A stretch of 33,370 bases of DNA, taken from an uncultured Lachnospiraceae bacterium. GTDB lineage: Bacteria; Bacillota; Clostridia; Lachnospirales; Lachnospiraceae. The translations under genes and the position numbers were made by a program. The notes below the pieces were generated by a model. It was not told where the DNA came from. It did no database searches and saw only the letters and a program-made list of their open reading frames with translations. The first letter of the stretch is position 1, and every line of letters begins with the position of its first letter. Shown in pieces: positions 25,111-32,159 of the stretch. The stretch is from NCBI GenBank assembly GCA_947632555.1, contig CANRPU010000022.1, positions 1 through 33,370 of the forward strand. Direction: 5' to 3'.

Positions 25111-26597
25111 GCGAACATCCCCAATCCTTTCATGATCAGATTTTCCCAAGACTGGGACAGGCATCCCAAGTGCAGGTTCAGAACCACCAGCAGTACGCAC
25201 GCCGCCGTAAACAGCTTCGGGTTCCCCGCGGTACGGCCCTCATACCCGGTCTGCGCGGGCGTGTAGATACGGATGACCGTCTTCATAAAATAAATGGCGT
25301 TCAGGATCGTGCTGAGCGCCAGCACGATCAGCGCGGGAAGCATTTTTCCCTGGTTCTGCACCGCGGCCTGGGCGAAGAGCAGCTTGCTGATAAAGCCGGA
25401 AAACAGGGGCAGCCCCACCATGGAAAGCGAGCCTGCCGCGAAAGCCGCTCCCGCCGTCTTGTTCCGGTAAGCCGCTCCGGTCAGATCCTGAAATTTCACG
25501 CTGCCGCCGGAAGCGTCCGTAAGTCCCACGCACGCCACAAAGAGCAGCGACTTGGAAGCCGCGTGGGAAAAGATATGGAAGATCGCCGCCAGCATACCGG
25601 CCTGGGTCCCCATGCCGATGCCCATATAAATATAACCGATCTGGGCCACCGAAGAAAACGCGATCATCCTGCGGATATTGTTTTCCTGAATGGCGCTCAG
25701 GGAGCCGAATATCATCCCCGCCAGCCCGAAGATAAAAAGCACGTTTACGATCTTGGTATCATGGAAAACGTCAAAGCCGATGACGCGGTAAATGATCTTT
25801 ATCAGCAGAAAGATGTATCCTTTGCTCACCAGGGAGGAAAGGATCGCCGCGCTGGAAGCGGCGGAATATCCGTAGGCGTCCGGCACCCATGTGTGGAACG
25901 GAAAAAGCGCGCTCTTAATAGCGAGCCCCACCGTCATCAGTCCGATGGTGACGGTAAGGGGCACTCCATACTCCCCGGAAGCATGCAGCCTTGCCACGGC
26001 TTCCTGTATATTGCTCATCAGCAGATGCCCCGTCAGGTCATAGAGCATACACAGCCCCATGAGCAAAAGCCCGGAGCCTAAAAGGCTCATGATCATATAG
26101 CGCACCGCCGCTTCGATGGTGCGTCCCGTCTGCCGGATCATAATGAGCCCGCAGGCCGATATGGTATTGATCTCCACAAACACATAGGCGGTAAACAGGT
26201 CGTTGGTATAGATCAGCGCCAGCAGAGAACAGAGGAGATGATCCGCCAGTACATAATAAAGGAAGATCTTATCCTCCGCGATCTTCTCCTGAAGCTGCCG
26301 CTCCCCGCCCCAGAGCGAGAGCAGCATGACCACGCAGACAAAAAGCGCCAGCAGCGCCTCCAAAACGCCGGCGCGGATCTCATTTCCCCACGGCGCGGGG
26401 AATCTGCCCATCACGTAAACAAAAGCCTCTCCCGTCACCGTCGTATAGTAAAGAGTACAAAGATTCAGGAATATTTCCGTTCCTATCAGAATACCGTTTA
26501 ACCGCTTCGCCGCTTTGGCCTTCAGCCCGGAAGAAACGATCCCGGCAAACAGGCACAGAAGGATGGAAACGGCCGGAAAGTTTCTGATGATTTCCAT
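25107..26597 (-). CDS. MnhD/MrpD-like antiporter subunit (first channel subunit)
   Basis: A 496-residue membrane protein, by position after mnhC the counterpart of MrpD/MbhH. Channel residues: Glu142 (AYVFVEINTISACG), Lys228 (VGLAIKSALFPFHTWVPDAY), Lys259 (SLVSKGYIF) and Lys405 (GFISKLLFAQ). The FHTWVPDAY segment is characteristic of MrpD-type subunits, unlike the FPLHAWLPTAHP form in the next gene. Its ATG abuts the mnhC stop with no gap, and its stop overlaps the next start. In MrpD the equivalent Glu and Lys are needed for Na+/H+ exchange; that role here is inference from the family. Confidence 0.9.
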   Translation of the reverse strand: MEIIRNFPAVSILLCLFAGIVSSGLKAKAAKRLNGILIGTEIFLNLCTLYYTTVTGEAFVYVMGRFPAPWGNEIRAGVLEALLALFVCVVMLLSLWGGERQLQEKIAEDKIFLYYVLADHLLCSLLALIYTNDLFTAYVFVEINTISACGLIMIRQTGRTIEAAVRYMIMSLLGSGLLLMGLCMLYDLTGHLLMSNIQEAVARLHASGEYGVPLTVTIGLMTVGLAIKSALFPFHTWVPDAYGYSAASSAAILSSLVSKGYIFLLIKIIYRVIGFDVFHDTKIVNVLFIFGLAGMIFGSLSAIQENNIRRMIAFSSVAQIGYIYMGIGMGTQAGMLAAIFHIFSHAASKSLLFVACVGLTDASGGSVKFQDLTGAAYRNKTAGAAFAAGSLSMVGLPLFSGFISKLLFAQAAVQNQGKMLPALIVLALSTILNAIYFMKTVIRIYTPAQTGYEGRTAGNPKLFTAACVLLVVLNLHLGCLSQSWENLIMKGLGMFA

Positions 26598-26972
26598 TTA
26601 CGCCTCCTCCTTCTTGATCAGCGCGGAGATCTCATCCAGATTCAGCGTATGGTATCTCGCGTATAACCGAATGGTAATGGACAGCATGAGCGCCGTAACG
26701 GACACGGAAACCACGATGCCCGTCAGCACCAGTCCGCTGGGTATGGGGTTGATATACGCTTCCATCTTCTGTACCCCGTCCGTGATGATCGGCGCGGCCC
26801 GGCCCGCGATATATCCTTTTTCCGCCAGGAACAGATAGATCGCGGCATCCATGATATTCATACCAATGATCTTTTTGATCAGGTTATTCTGTAAAAGCAG
26901 GTTGGCAAAGCCAATGCCAAATAAGATCATCGCCACAACTTCCTCGTAATTGGCAAACAGGTTCGCTCCCAT
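26598..26972 (-). CDS. MnhC/MrpC (NuoK-like) subunit
   Basis: A 124-residue three-helix protein homologous to NuoK. Visible: VVAMILFGIGFANLLLQNNLIKKIIGMNIMDAAIYLFL, then ITDGVQKMEAYINPIPSGLVLTGIVVSVSVTALMLSITIRLY; the INPIPSGLVLTGIVV block is the MrpC hallmark. The open frame continues far upstream inside the preceding gene, but the ATG at 26972, with GGAGG 8 nt upstream, gives the family length. It lies 1 nt after the stop of the fused MbhE-MnhB gene and abuts the next channel gene. Confidence 0.93.
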   Translation of the reverse strand: MGANLFANYEEVVAMILFGIGFANLLLQNNLIKKIIGMNIMDAAIYLFLAEKGYIAGRAAPIITDGVQKMEAYINPIPSGLVLTGIVVSVSVTALMLSITIRLYARYHTLNLDEISALIKKEEA

Positions 26973-26973
26973 A

Positions 26974-27924
26974 TTACAGTCCTCCTCTTCTGAACAGCGC
27001 GTAAAACGCGTACATGGTACAGGCCACTTCGATCCCCACGCAGATATTGATGGGCAGGATAATGCCGCCGCTGAGAATATGTCCCGGCAGGCCCAGCGGA
27101 ATATGATTCTCAAGCCCGTTGGCGCCCGTGATATAAAAATAGGAGCCCACAAGGCCGTACATCACTAACGAAGTGATCTTGGCCGTTTTATACACGGTTT
27201 CATTGAAAAAGCGCTGCGTCTTCTGAAAACCGAACGCGCTGACATACAGGATCAGTCCCGCGCCCATAACGGCGCCGCCGGAGAAACCTCCTCCCGGTCC
27301 CAGATGCCCTCCCAGGATCACGTATATGCCAAAGATAAAGATGACCGGACAGAGCACGAACGCCATTCCCTGTAAGATCGCGTCATTCTTGGGCTCGTAC
27401 TTTCTGTCATTGTCCGCTCCCTGTTTCTTCAGAAGCGCCTCATCCACCAGCAGCATGACCATCACGCAGCAGGTCGCGATAAACAGCACATTGGTTTCTC
27501 CGAACGTATCGAACGCCCTGTACGTCAGGATCATACCCGTCACGATATTCACCGAACCCGTTTCCTGCAGCCCGTTTTCTATGTAGCGGGCCGAAACCTC
27601 GTTGTTGTCCGGATTGGCCGCCTGTCCCACCGGCGGCAGCCAGGATACCGCCATCACCAGCAGTACGATAAAGGACAGGGCAAACACTACCGCCAAGACC
27701 CGGTAGACCCGTTTAAAAAACCGGTATTCTTTATTGTGTTCCACATTGTTGACTCTCTCCGCTATCCGTCTGCGGTCCTTTTCCTGCTGCCGCAGGAAAT
27801 ACGGAGAAGGTTCATATTCTTTCTGAGGGCGCGTTTCCATCACGCCCGCGTAGATATCCGTTTCGCCGTCCAGCCAGCTTTGAAACCGGCCAGCTTTCTC
27901 TTTTCCTTCTTTTTTCTTGTCCAT
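26974..27924 (-). CDS. Fused MbhE-like and MnhB/MrpB antiporter subunit
   Basis: A 316-residue membrane protein combining two parts that are separate in Mbh-type complexes. Residues about 1-72 are hydrophilic and charged, with no match I recognise. From about 72 a membrane helix leads into an MbhE-like segment (EVSARYIENGLQETGSVNIVTGMILTYRAFDTFGETNVLF), equivalent to the MrpA C-terminus. From about 185 comes an MnhB domain (GIYVILGGHLGPGGGFSGGAVMGAGLIL, LPINICVGIEVACTMYAFYALF). GAGG lies 5 nt before the ATG. The order MbhD, MbhE+MnhB, MnhC matches the archaeal membrane-bound hydrogenase Mrp module. Confidence 0.88.
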   Translation of the reverse strand: MDKKKEGKEKAGRFQSWLDGETDIYAGVMETRPQKEYEPSPYFLRQQEKDRRRIAERVNNVEHNKEYRFFKRVYRVLAVVFALSFIVLLVMAVSWLPPVGQAANPDNNEVSARYIENGLQETGSVNIVTGMILTYRAFDTFGETNVLFIATCCVMVMLLVDEALLKKQGADNDRKYEPKNDAILQGMAFVLCPVIFIFGIYVILGGHLGPGGGFSGGAVMGAGLILYVSAFGFQKTQRFFNETVYKTAKITSLVMYGLVGSYFYITGANGLENHIPLGLPGHILSGGIILPINICVGIEVACTMYAFYALFRRGGL

Positions 27925-27956
27925 TTCCGCCTCTCATTCCGCGCGGGCGCCTTCCG

Positions 27957-28217
27957 TCAGTGCCTGTTCTCCGCGTCCTCCTGCTGTATCGCGTGGATCT
28001 TCTTTAACGTCACAAAAAAGAGAATGGTCGTCACTCCCGCTCCCACCGCGGCCTCCGTGATCGCCAGGTCAGGTGACTGCAGACAGATCCAGATCATACA
28101 CATCACAAGAGAAAAGGACATATAGATGATGATGGAGTTCAGCAGGTTTCGGGAAAAGCTCACCGCGACGGCGCACACTATCAGAAATCCCAGTAAGATC
28201 GCCTGTAAAACAGTCAT
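27957..28217 (-). CDS. MbhD/DUF4040-like antiporter subunit
   Basis: An 86-residue three-helix protein matching the MbhD-type domain that in MrpA is fused to the C-terminus. The signature is SPDLAITEAAVGAGVTTILFFVTLKKI near the third helix, with the conserved acidic and small residues. It overlaps mnhG by 4 nt (ATGA), and the fused MbhE-MnhB gene follows 32 nt on. Its separate existence shows the MrpA function is split over several genes here, as in Mbh and Mbs complexes. Confidence 0.9.
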   Translation of the reverse strand: MTVLQAILLGFLIVCAVAVSFSRNLLNSIIIYMSFSLVMCMIWICLQSPDLAITEAAVGAGVTTILFFVTLKKIHAIQQEDAENRH

Positions 28218-28582
28218 ATCTCTTCCTCCTTTTTCGCTTCCGCGGAGTTCTCCCGCTCCATATCCTCTCTGATCTCGCAGTATTCCTCCAGTTTCTCATT
28301 GGTGGTGACTTCCAGCCTGGCGATCAGATGCGAAGAAACCGGCGAAGCGCACCACAAAAACAGGATCACCAGCGCGAATTTCAGCGTCACGAACTGAAAA
28401 CCGGCGAAGATCATCAGTCCCACCAGGGAAAAACTGATCCCCAGCGTATCTCCCATAGCCGCCGCGTGCATACGGTTCAGCACATATTTGTAACGGAACA
28501 CGCCGAAAAGCTGCACGCAGAAGATCATCATGCCGATCAGCAAAAACAGGCTCCCCGCGATAAAACGTATCCACTCAGCCAT
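28214..28582 (-). CDS. MnhG/MrpG antiporter subunit
   Basis: A 122-residue protein with three membrane helices followed by a charged C-terminal tail. The family block FGVFRYKYVLNRMHAAAMGDTLGISFSLVGLMI is clear, as is the third helix LVILFLWCASPVSSHLIAR (PVSSH is typical of MrpG). The tail from about residue 90 is acidic and lysine-rich. It overlaps mnhF by 8 nt and the MbhD-like gene by 4 nt, so translation is probably coupled. Confidence 0.93.
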   Translation of the reverse strand: MAEWIRFIAGSLFLLIGMMIFCVQLFGVFRYKYVLNRMHAAAMGDTLGISFSLVGLMIFAGFQFVTLKFALVILFLWCASPVSSHLIARLEVTTNEKLEEYCEIREDMERENSAEAKKEEEI

Positions 28583-28910
28583 TTTCGGATCCCTCCTTCT
28601 GTTCCCGGTCCTTTTCCCGGTTCCTCCTGCTTTCCAGATAAACGCCGGTATAGACCTTCGTCAGCACCACCACCGCCAGAAAACTGATCATGGCGTAGAT
28701 CAGGCAGATATCCGCCAGATATCCTTCGTCCAGAAGCAGGGCAAACACCGCGATCATCACGATGACCATGGTCCCCATCATATTGACGGCCACTACTCTG
28801 TCCGCCATCCGGGGTCCCCGCACGGCCCGCAGCAGACAGGCGAACAGCAAAAACGCCATAAAGATCAGGATCCCGCCATATACGTTCTGATAGAGCATCT
28901 CCAGTTCCAT
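28575..28910 (-). CDS. MnhF/MrpF antiporter subunit
   Basis: A 111-residue three-helix subunit. Visible: LRAVRGPRMADRVVAVNMMGTMVIVMIAVFALLLDEGYLADICLIYAMISFLAVVVLTKVY; the RGPxxADRVVAVN segment is the MrpF signature and the Asp in it is highly conserved. The C-terminal tail is short and charged. The start codon shares one base with the mnhE stop (TAATG), so the two are translationally coupled. Confidence 0.94.
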   Translation of the reverse strand: MELEMLYQNVYGGILIFMAFLLFACLLRAVRGPRMADRVVAVNMMGTMVIVMIAVFALLLDEGYLADICLIYAMISFLAVVVLTKVYTGVYLESRRNREKDREQKEGSENG

Positions 28911-29380
28911 TATTCCGGCCCTCCCTCTTCCAGCCCGCGCAGCAGTCTGACAAACACGGAACTGTCAATCCCCTCCGCCAGGCTCTTGTCCAGGCAGTGC
29001 ACGGTATATTCGTTCCCTTCCAGGGAAACCGTAATGGTCCCCGGCGTCAGGGTAATGGAATTTGCCAGCAGCGTTCTGGCCATCCGGGTTTTCAGATCCG
29101 TTTGAAACCGGACCAGAACCGGTTCGTTGTGAAAGCGGGGCGAAAGGATCATGCGCATGACCGACGCGTTGGCCTTGACGATCTCCCATACCAGCACCAC
29201 CGCGTACTGCAGAAAGCGCAGGCTTTTTCTGCAGAACCACAAATCCTTTTTGATGCTGTAACCCATGAACCTGCAGATAAAGGCGTACATGACGGCCGCG
29301 ATCACCAGGCCGAACAGCGCGATCTCCAGGGTCAGGTTCCCGTTAAAAATGATCCAGATCAAAAACAGTATTATGTACAT
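28910..29380 (-). CDS. MnhE/MrpE antiporter subunit (first gene of operon)
   Basis: A 156-residue membrane protein. Helical N-terminus (IILFLIWIIFNGNLTLEIALFGLVIAAVMYAF), then VVLVWEIVKANASVMRMIL and the cytosolic MrpE domain with TLLANSITLTPGTITVSLEGNEYTVHCLD, in which the LTPGT block is diagnostic. The length is typical (about 160). GAGGGG precedes the ATG by about 10 nt. Only 48 nt separate it from trxA, and I see no clear promoter there, so transcription may come by readthrough from trmB-trxA or from a weak promoter overlapping the trxA end. Confidence 0.93.
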   Translation of the reverse strand: MYIILFLIWIIFNGNLTLEIALFGLVIAAVMYAFICRFMGYSIKKDLWFCRKSLRFLQYAVVLVWEIVKANASVMRMILSPRFHNEPVLVRFQTDLKTRMARTLLANSITLTPGTITVSLEGNEYTVHCLDKSLAEGIDSSVFVRLLRGLEEGGPE

Positions 29381-29399
29381 AAAAGCTTGTTCCCCTCTT

Positions 29400-29445
29400 A
29401 TGATAAAGATAAGAAAGCAGATACGGCCTCACGCCAGTATCTGCT
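29400..29445 (-). terminator. Hairpin overlapping the trxA stop codon, probable terminator
   Basis: A 9-bp perfect stem (29416-29424 with 29437-29445, AGCAGATAC/GTATCTGCT) has the trxA stop codon (29429-29431) in its 12-nt loop. On the minus strand it is followed by TTTCTTATCTTTATC, T-rich but interrupted, so partial readthrough into the antiporter operon is plausible. Confidence 0.6.
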
Positions 29446-29749
29446 CTGTTTTCTCCGCCAGCTCCGCCGCGCTCATGGCCCCGACAAAGGTATTTATCAC
29501 GTCCCCGCCGTTAAAGAAGACAAACGCCGGTATACTCACTACGCGGTATTTCTGCGCCAGCTCCATTTCCTCGTCCACGTTGACCTTTCCCACTTTTATT
29601 TTTCCCTGATATTCCTCCGCCAGCTTTTCCACTACAGGCGCCATCATTTTACAGGGTCCGCACCAGTCCGCGTAAAAATCCACAAGGACCGGCGTTTCAC
29701 AGGAAAGCACCTCCTCGGCGAAATTTTCTCTGGTCAGCTTCACTTCCAT
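29429..29749 (-). CDS. trxA: Thioredoxin
   Basis: A 106-residue thioredoxin with active site WCGPCK (Cys30, Cys33) after VLVDFYADW, and the cis-proline motif VSIPAF. It reduces protein disulfides in the cytosol using thioredoxin reductase, which is not in the window. There is no signal peptide. GGAG precedes the ATG by about 8 nt. It lies 59 nt after trmB and directly upstream of the antiporter operon; its 3' end is part of a terminator-like hairpin. Confidence 0.96.
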   Translation of the reverse strand: MEVKLTRENFAEEVLSCETPVLVDFYADWCGPCKMMAPVVEKLAEEYQGKIKVGKVNVDEEMELAQKYRVVSIPAFVFFNGGDVINTFVGAMSAAELAEKTEQILA

Positions 29750-29808
29750 GCCGTACTCCTTTCTTTCCCTTTTCCGGTAGTATGCCCGGTTTCCCGCCGC
29801 TCATACCA

Positions 29809-30447
29809 CTATCTGTATATAATATACTTGCAGATGGGATTTCCCATAGCGGAAAATCTCTCCTCATACTCCGTCATGATATTGCCGGCGCGCAGGGCAT
29901 CGTCATGGTGCAGATCGTAAGTCACCGCTTCCGTCTTCCAGCCCGCCTTCTCCAGCTCCTCCACCGCGAAATCAAAAAGCTGCCGGTTGTCCGTTTTAAA
30001 TTCCAGCCTTCCCTCCGGGGCCAGCACCGCATCATAGCGCTCCAAAAACCGCGCGGACGGCAGCCTTCTCCCGGCGTGTCGGTCCTTGGGCCAGGGATCG
30101 GAAAAATTCAGATAGATCCGTTCCACCTCTCCCCTGTCAAAAACTTCCGTAAGCTCCTCCGCCTCCATGCGGATAAATTTCAGATTGGGCAGTTCCGCTT
30201 CTTCCATTTTCTGAACGGCCCGCAGCAGCACGCTGGAATACTTCTCGATCCCTATATAATTGATATCCGGATTGGCCGCGGCCAGCGTATAAAGAAACTT
30301 TCCTTTTCCCATGCCGATCTCTATCCTGACAGGGTTGTCGTTTTGGAACAGTTCCTTCCACCGCCCCTTCCGCTCACGGGGTTCCTGGACCACGAACCTG
30401 CTCTCTGCAATTTTTTCCCTGGAACCCGTGACATTCCTCAGCCGCAT
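29809..30447 (-). CDS. trmB: tRNA (guanine-N7-)-methyltransferase
   Basis: A 212-residue SAM-dependent enzyme that forms m7G46 in tRNA variable loops. Motifs: SAM site EIGMGKGKFL, NYIGIEKYSSVLL, LNFSDPWPKDRHAGRRL and the C-terminal TDNRQLFDF and TEYEERFSAMGNPI, all characteristic of TrmB. The open frame starts 15 codons earlier (30492), but the conserved N-terminus MRLRNVTGS and usual family length favour the ATG at 30447. The ribosome site there is weak (GAGAAGAG). An extended -10 promoter lies about 35 nt upstream. Confidence 0.95.
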   Translation of the reverse strand: MRLRNVTGSREKIAESRFVVQEPRERKGRWKELFQNDNPVRIEIGMGKGKFLYTLAAANPDINYIGIEKYSSVLLRAVQKMEEAELPNLKFIRMEAEELTEVFDRGEVERIYLNFSDPWPKDRHAGRRLPSARFLERYDAVLAPEGRLEFKTDNRQLFDFAVEELEKAGWKTEAVTYDLHHDDALRAGNIMTEYEERFSAMGNPICKYIIYR

Positions 30448-30480
30448 TTTCTTCAATCTCTTCTCTTTTTTATCTAACAC

Positions 30481-30489
30481 AGTATAGCA
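30481..30489 (-). promoter_or_regulatory. Extended -10 promoter element of trmB
   Basis: On the minus strand, TGCTATACT (TATACT at 30481-30486) is preceded by TG one base upstream. The -35 region is a poor match (CTTTAT at 17 nt). It lies back to back with the dacF promoter in an AT-rich divergent region. Confidence 0.5.
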
Positions 30490-30533
30490 CAATTAAATAA
30501 AAAATAAAGTATTAATTTTTCACAAAAATAGTG

Positions 30534-30539
30534 TATAAT
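30534..30539 (+). promoter_or_regulatory. -10 element of the dacF-like gene
   Basis: A consensus TATAAT lies 59 nt upstream of the TTG start; the -35 at 17-18 nt (ATTAAT or TATTAA) is weak. The surroundings are strongly AT-rich. Confidence 0.5.
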
Positions 30540-30597
30540 AAGGACGTATTTTCAAATTACTTTCACATGATTTTTACTTCCGAAAGGTGAGATCGCG

Positions 30598-32103
30598 TTG
30601 CGGAAACTGTTTTGTTTTTCTTCCCGTAAATTCATTCTTTTTGTACTGCTGCCGTTATTTCTGCTGCTTTGGCCGGAAAACAGCCTTTCGGTCCGCGCCC
30701 TGCCCGTCATCACGGATGCGGAAGAACGGCTTTTGATCCCGGCGGAAACCGATTCTGTCCCCAACTGGCCGACAGCTCCGCCGATCAGCGCCCAGTCCGC
30801 CATTCTGATAGACGCCGACAGCGGCGCCATCCTTTACGAAAAAAACGCCCACGAACGGCTCTACCCCGCCAGCACCACCAAACTTTTAACCTGTCTGATC
30901 GCGGTGGAAAACTGTTCGCTGGACGAAGTCGTTACCCTGTCCCATGACGCCGTCTTCGACACCCCCAGGGACAGCTCCCACATCGCTCTGGACGAAGGCG
31001 AATCCATTACCGTGGAGCAGTGCCTGAACGCCGTGCTGATCGCCTCCGCCAATGAAGCGGCCTTCGGCCTGGCGGAACATGTATCCGGTACGGACTGGGA
31101 AGATTTCGCCGTCATGATGAATGAGCGCGCTAGGGAGCTGGGCTGCGTGGATTCCCATTTTGTCAACCCCAACGGGCTTCCTGACGAAGATCACTATACC
31201 TCCGCTCACGATCTGGCCATGATCGGCAGAGGCTTTTTCGCCAATGAGCTGCTGTGCAAGATCTCCTCTACCGAAAAGCTGGATCTGCCCGCCACGGCCA
31301 CCCAGCCGGACCATATCATCGCTTATTCCAAAAACCAGCTTTTTCCCGGTATGCCCTATGCCTACGAATACCTTGTGGGGAGCAAGACCGGCTATACCAG
31401 CGCGGCCAAAAACATCCTGGTATCCTGCGCCCAGAAGGACGGCATGAAGCTGATAGCGGTAGTCATGGTAGAGGATTCCCCCGCTCAGTTCGCGGATACC
31501 GTTTCCCTCTTTAACTTTGGCTTCAGCAATTTCCAGCGGATCAACATTTCCGAAACGGATACCCGCTACAATATCGACAACGTAGGGTTCTTCTACAGCG
31601 GCAATGACATTTTCGGCAGTTCCAGGCCCATTCTTTCCCTGAACACGCAGGACTGCATCATCCTGCCCAAAACCATTTCCTTTGAGGACGTAAAATCTTC
31701 CATCTCCTACCAGACAGACAGCGAAAAAGAAGCCGCGCTGATCACCTATACCTACCGGGGCCGCTTTCTGGGCTCCGTATCCGTGGATTTTGCCGGCGAA
31801 ACCGAAAACTACTCCTTCGAGAGCGGCGCCATGCAGCCGCAGGCCGAAAAAGACGGCAAAGATACGCCCTCGGGCCCCCGCACCGTATTCATCAATGTAG
31901 TCAAGGTCATCCTGTGGGTTCTGGGCATCGCCGGAGTATGCATCCTCCTTGTTTTTATCCGCGCCTTTTTTGTCAACTACCACTTCGACGCTCCCGAGCG
32001 CAATAATCGGCGGAGCTGGCAGCGCAGCCGCCGCAGAAAACGCCGCCGCAGGCCTCCCCGTGGATCCGGCCGCCGCTTTCGGGGCCTTTTCCGTGATAAT
32101 TGA
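30598..32103 (+). CDS. D-alanyl-D-alanine carboxypeptidase (DacF-like, low-molecular-weight penicillin-binding protein)
   Basis: A 501-residue serine-type carboxypeptidase that trims the terminal D-Ala from peptidoglycan stem peptides outside the membrane. It has an N-terminal signal helix (residues 11-25) and the peptidase S11 motifs SXXK (STTK, Ser92-Lys95), SXN (SAN, 150-152) and KTG (263-265), followed by a second domain to about 410. A transmembrane helix at about 431-457 is followed by a roughly 40-residue cytosolic tail that is almost all Arg/Lys from 471 to 497. Typical DacF anchors by an amphipathic helix and lacks such a tail. The start is TTG at 30598, with AAAGGTGAG 6 nt upstream. 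The stop codon overlaps the -35 of the next gene. Confidence 0.92.
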   Translation: MRKLFCFSSRKFILFVLLPLFLLLWPENSLSVRALPVITDAEERLLIPAETDSVPNWPTAPPISAQSAILIDADSGAILYEKNAHERLYPASTTKLLTCLIAVENCSLDEVVTLSHDAVFDTPRDSSHIALDEGESITVEQCLNAVLIASANEAAFGLAEHVSGTDWEDFAVMMNERARELGCVDSHFVNPNGLPDEDHYTSAHDLAMIGRGFFANELLCKISSTEKLDLPATATQPDHIIAYSKNQLFPGMPYAYEYLVGSKTGYTSAAKNILVSCAQKDGMKLIAVVMVEDSPAQFADTVSLFNFGFSNFQRINISETDTRYNIDNVGFFYSGNDIFGSSRPILSLNTQDCIILPKTISFEDVKSSISYQTDSEKEAALITYTYRGRFLGSVSVDFAGETENYSFESGAMQPQAEKDGKDTPSGPRTVFINVVKVILWVLGIAGVCILLVFIRAFFVNYHFDAPERNNRRSWQRSRRRKRRRRPPRGSGRRFRGLFRDN

Positions 32104-32129
32104 CAGAAACCTTTCCCTCATGCTACAAT
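32100..32129 (+). promoter_or_regulatory. Promoter of the 32160 lipoprotein gene
   Basis: TTGACA (32100-32105) overlaps the stop codon of the carboxypeptidase gene. An 18-nt spacer ends in TGC before TACAAT (32124-32129), giving an extended -10. The start codon is 30 nt further on. Confidence 0.75.
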
Positions 32130-32159
32130 ATCGTCAGAATACAATCGGGAGGTGACCGT

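Noticed and set aside
26973..27152. A 60-codon N-terminal extension of mnhC
   Set aside because: It overlaps the MnhB coding region in another frame and lacks hydrophobic or family character; a good ribosome site supports 26972.
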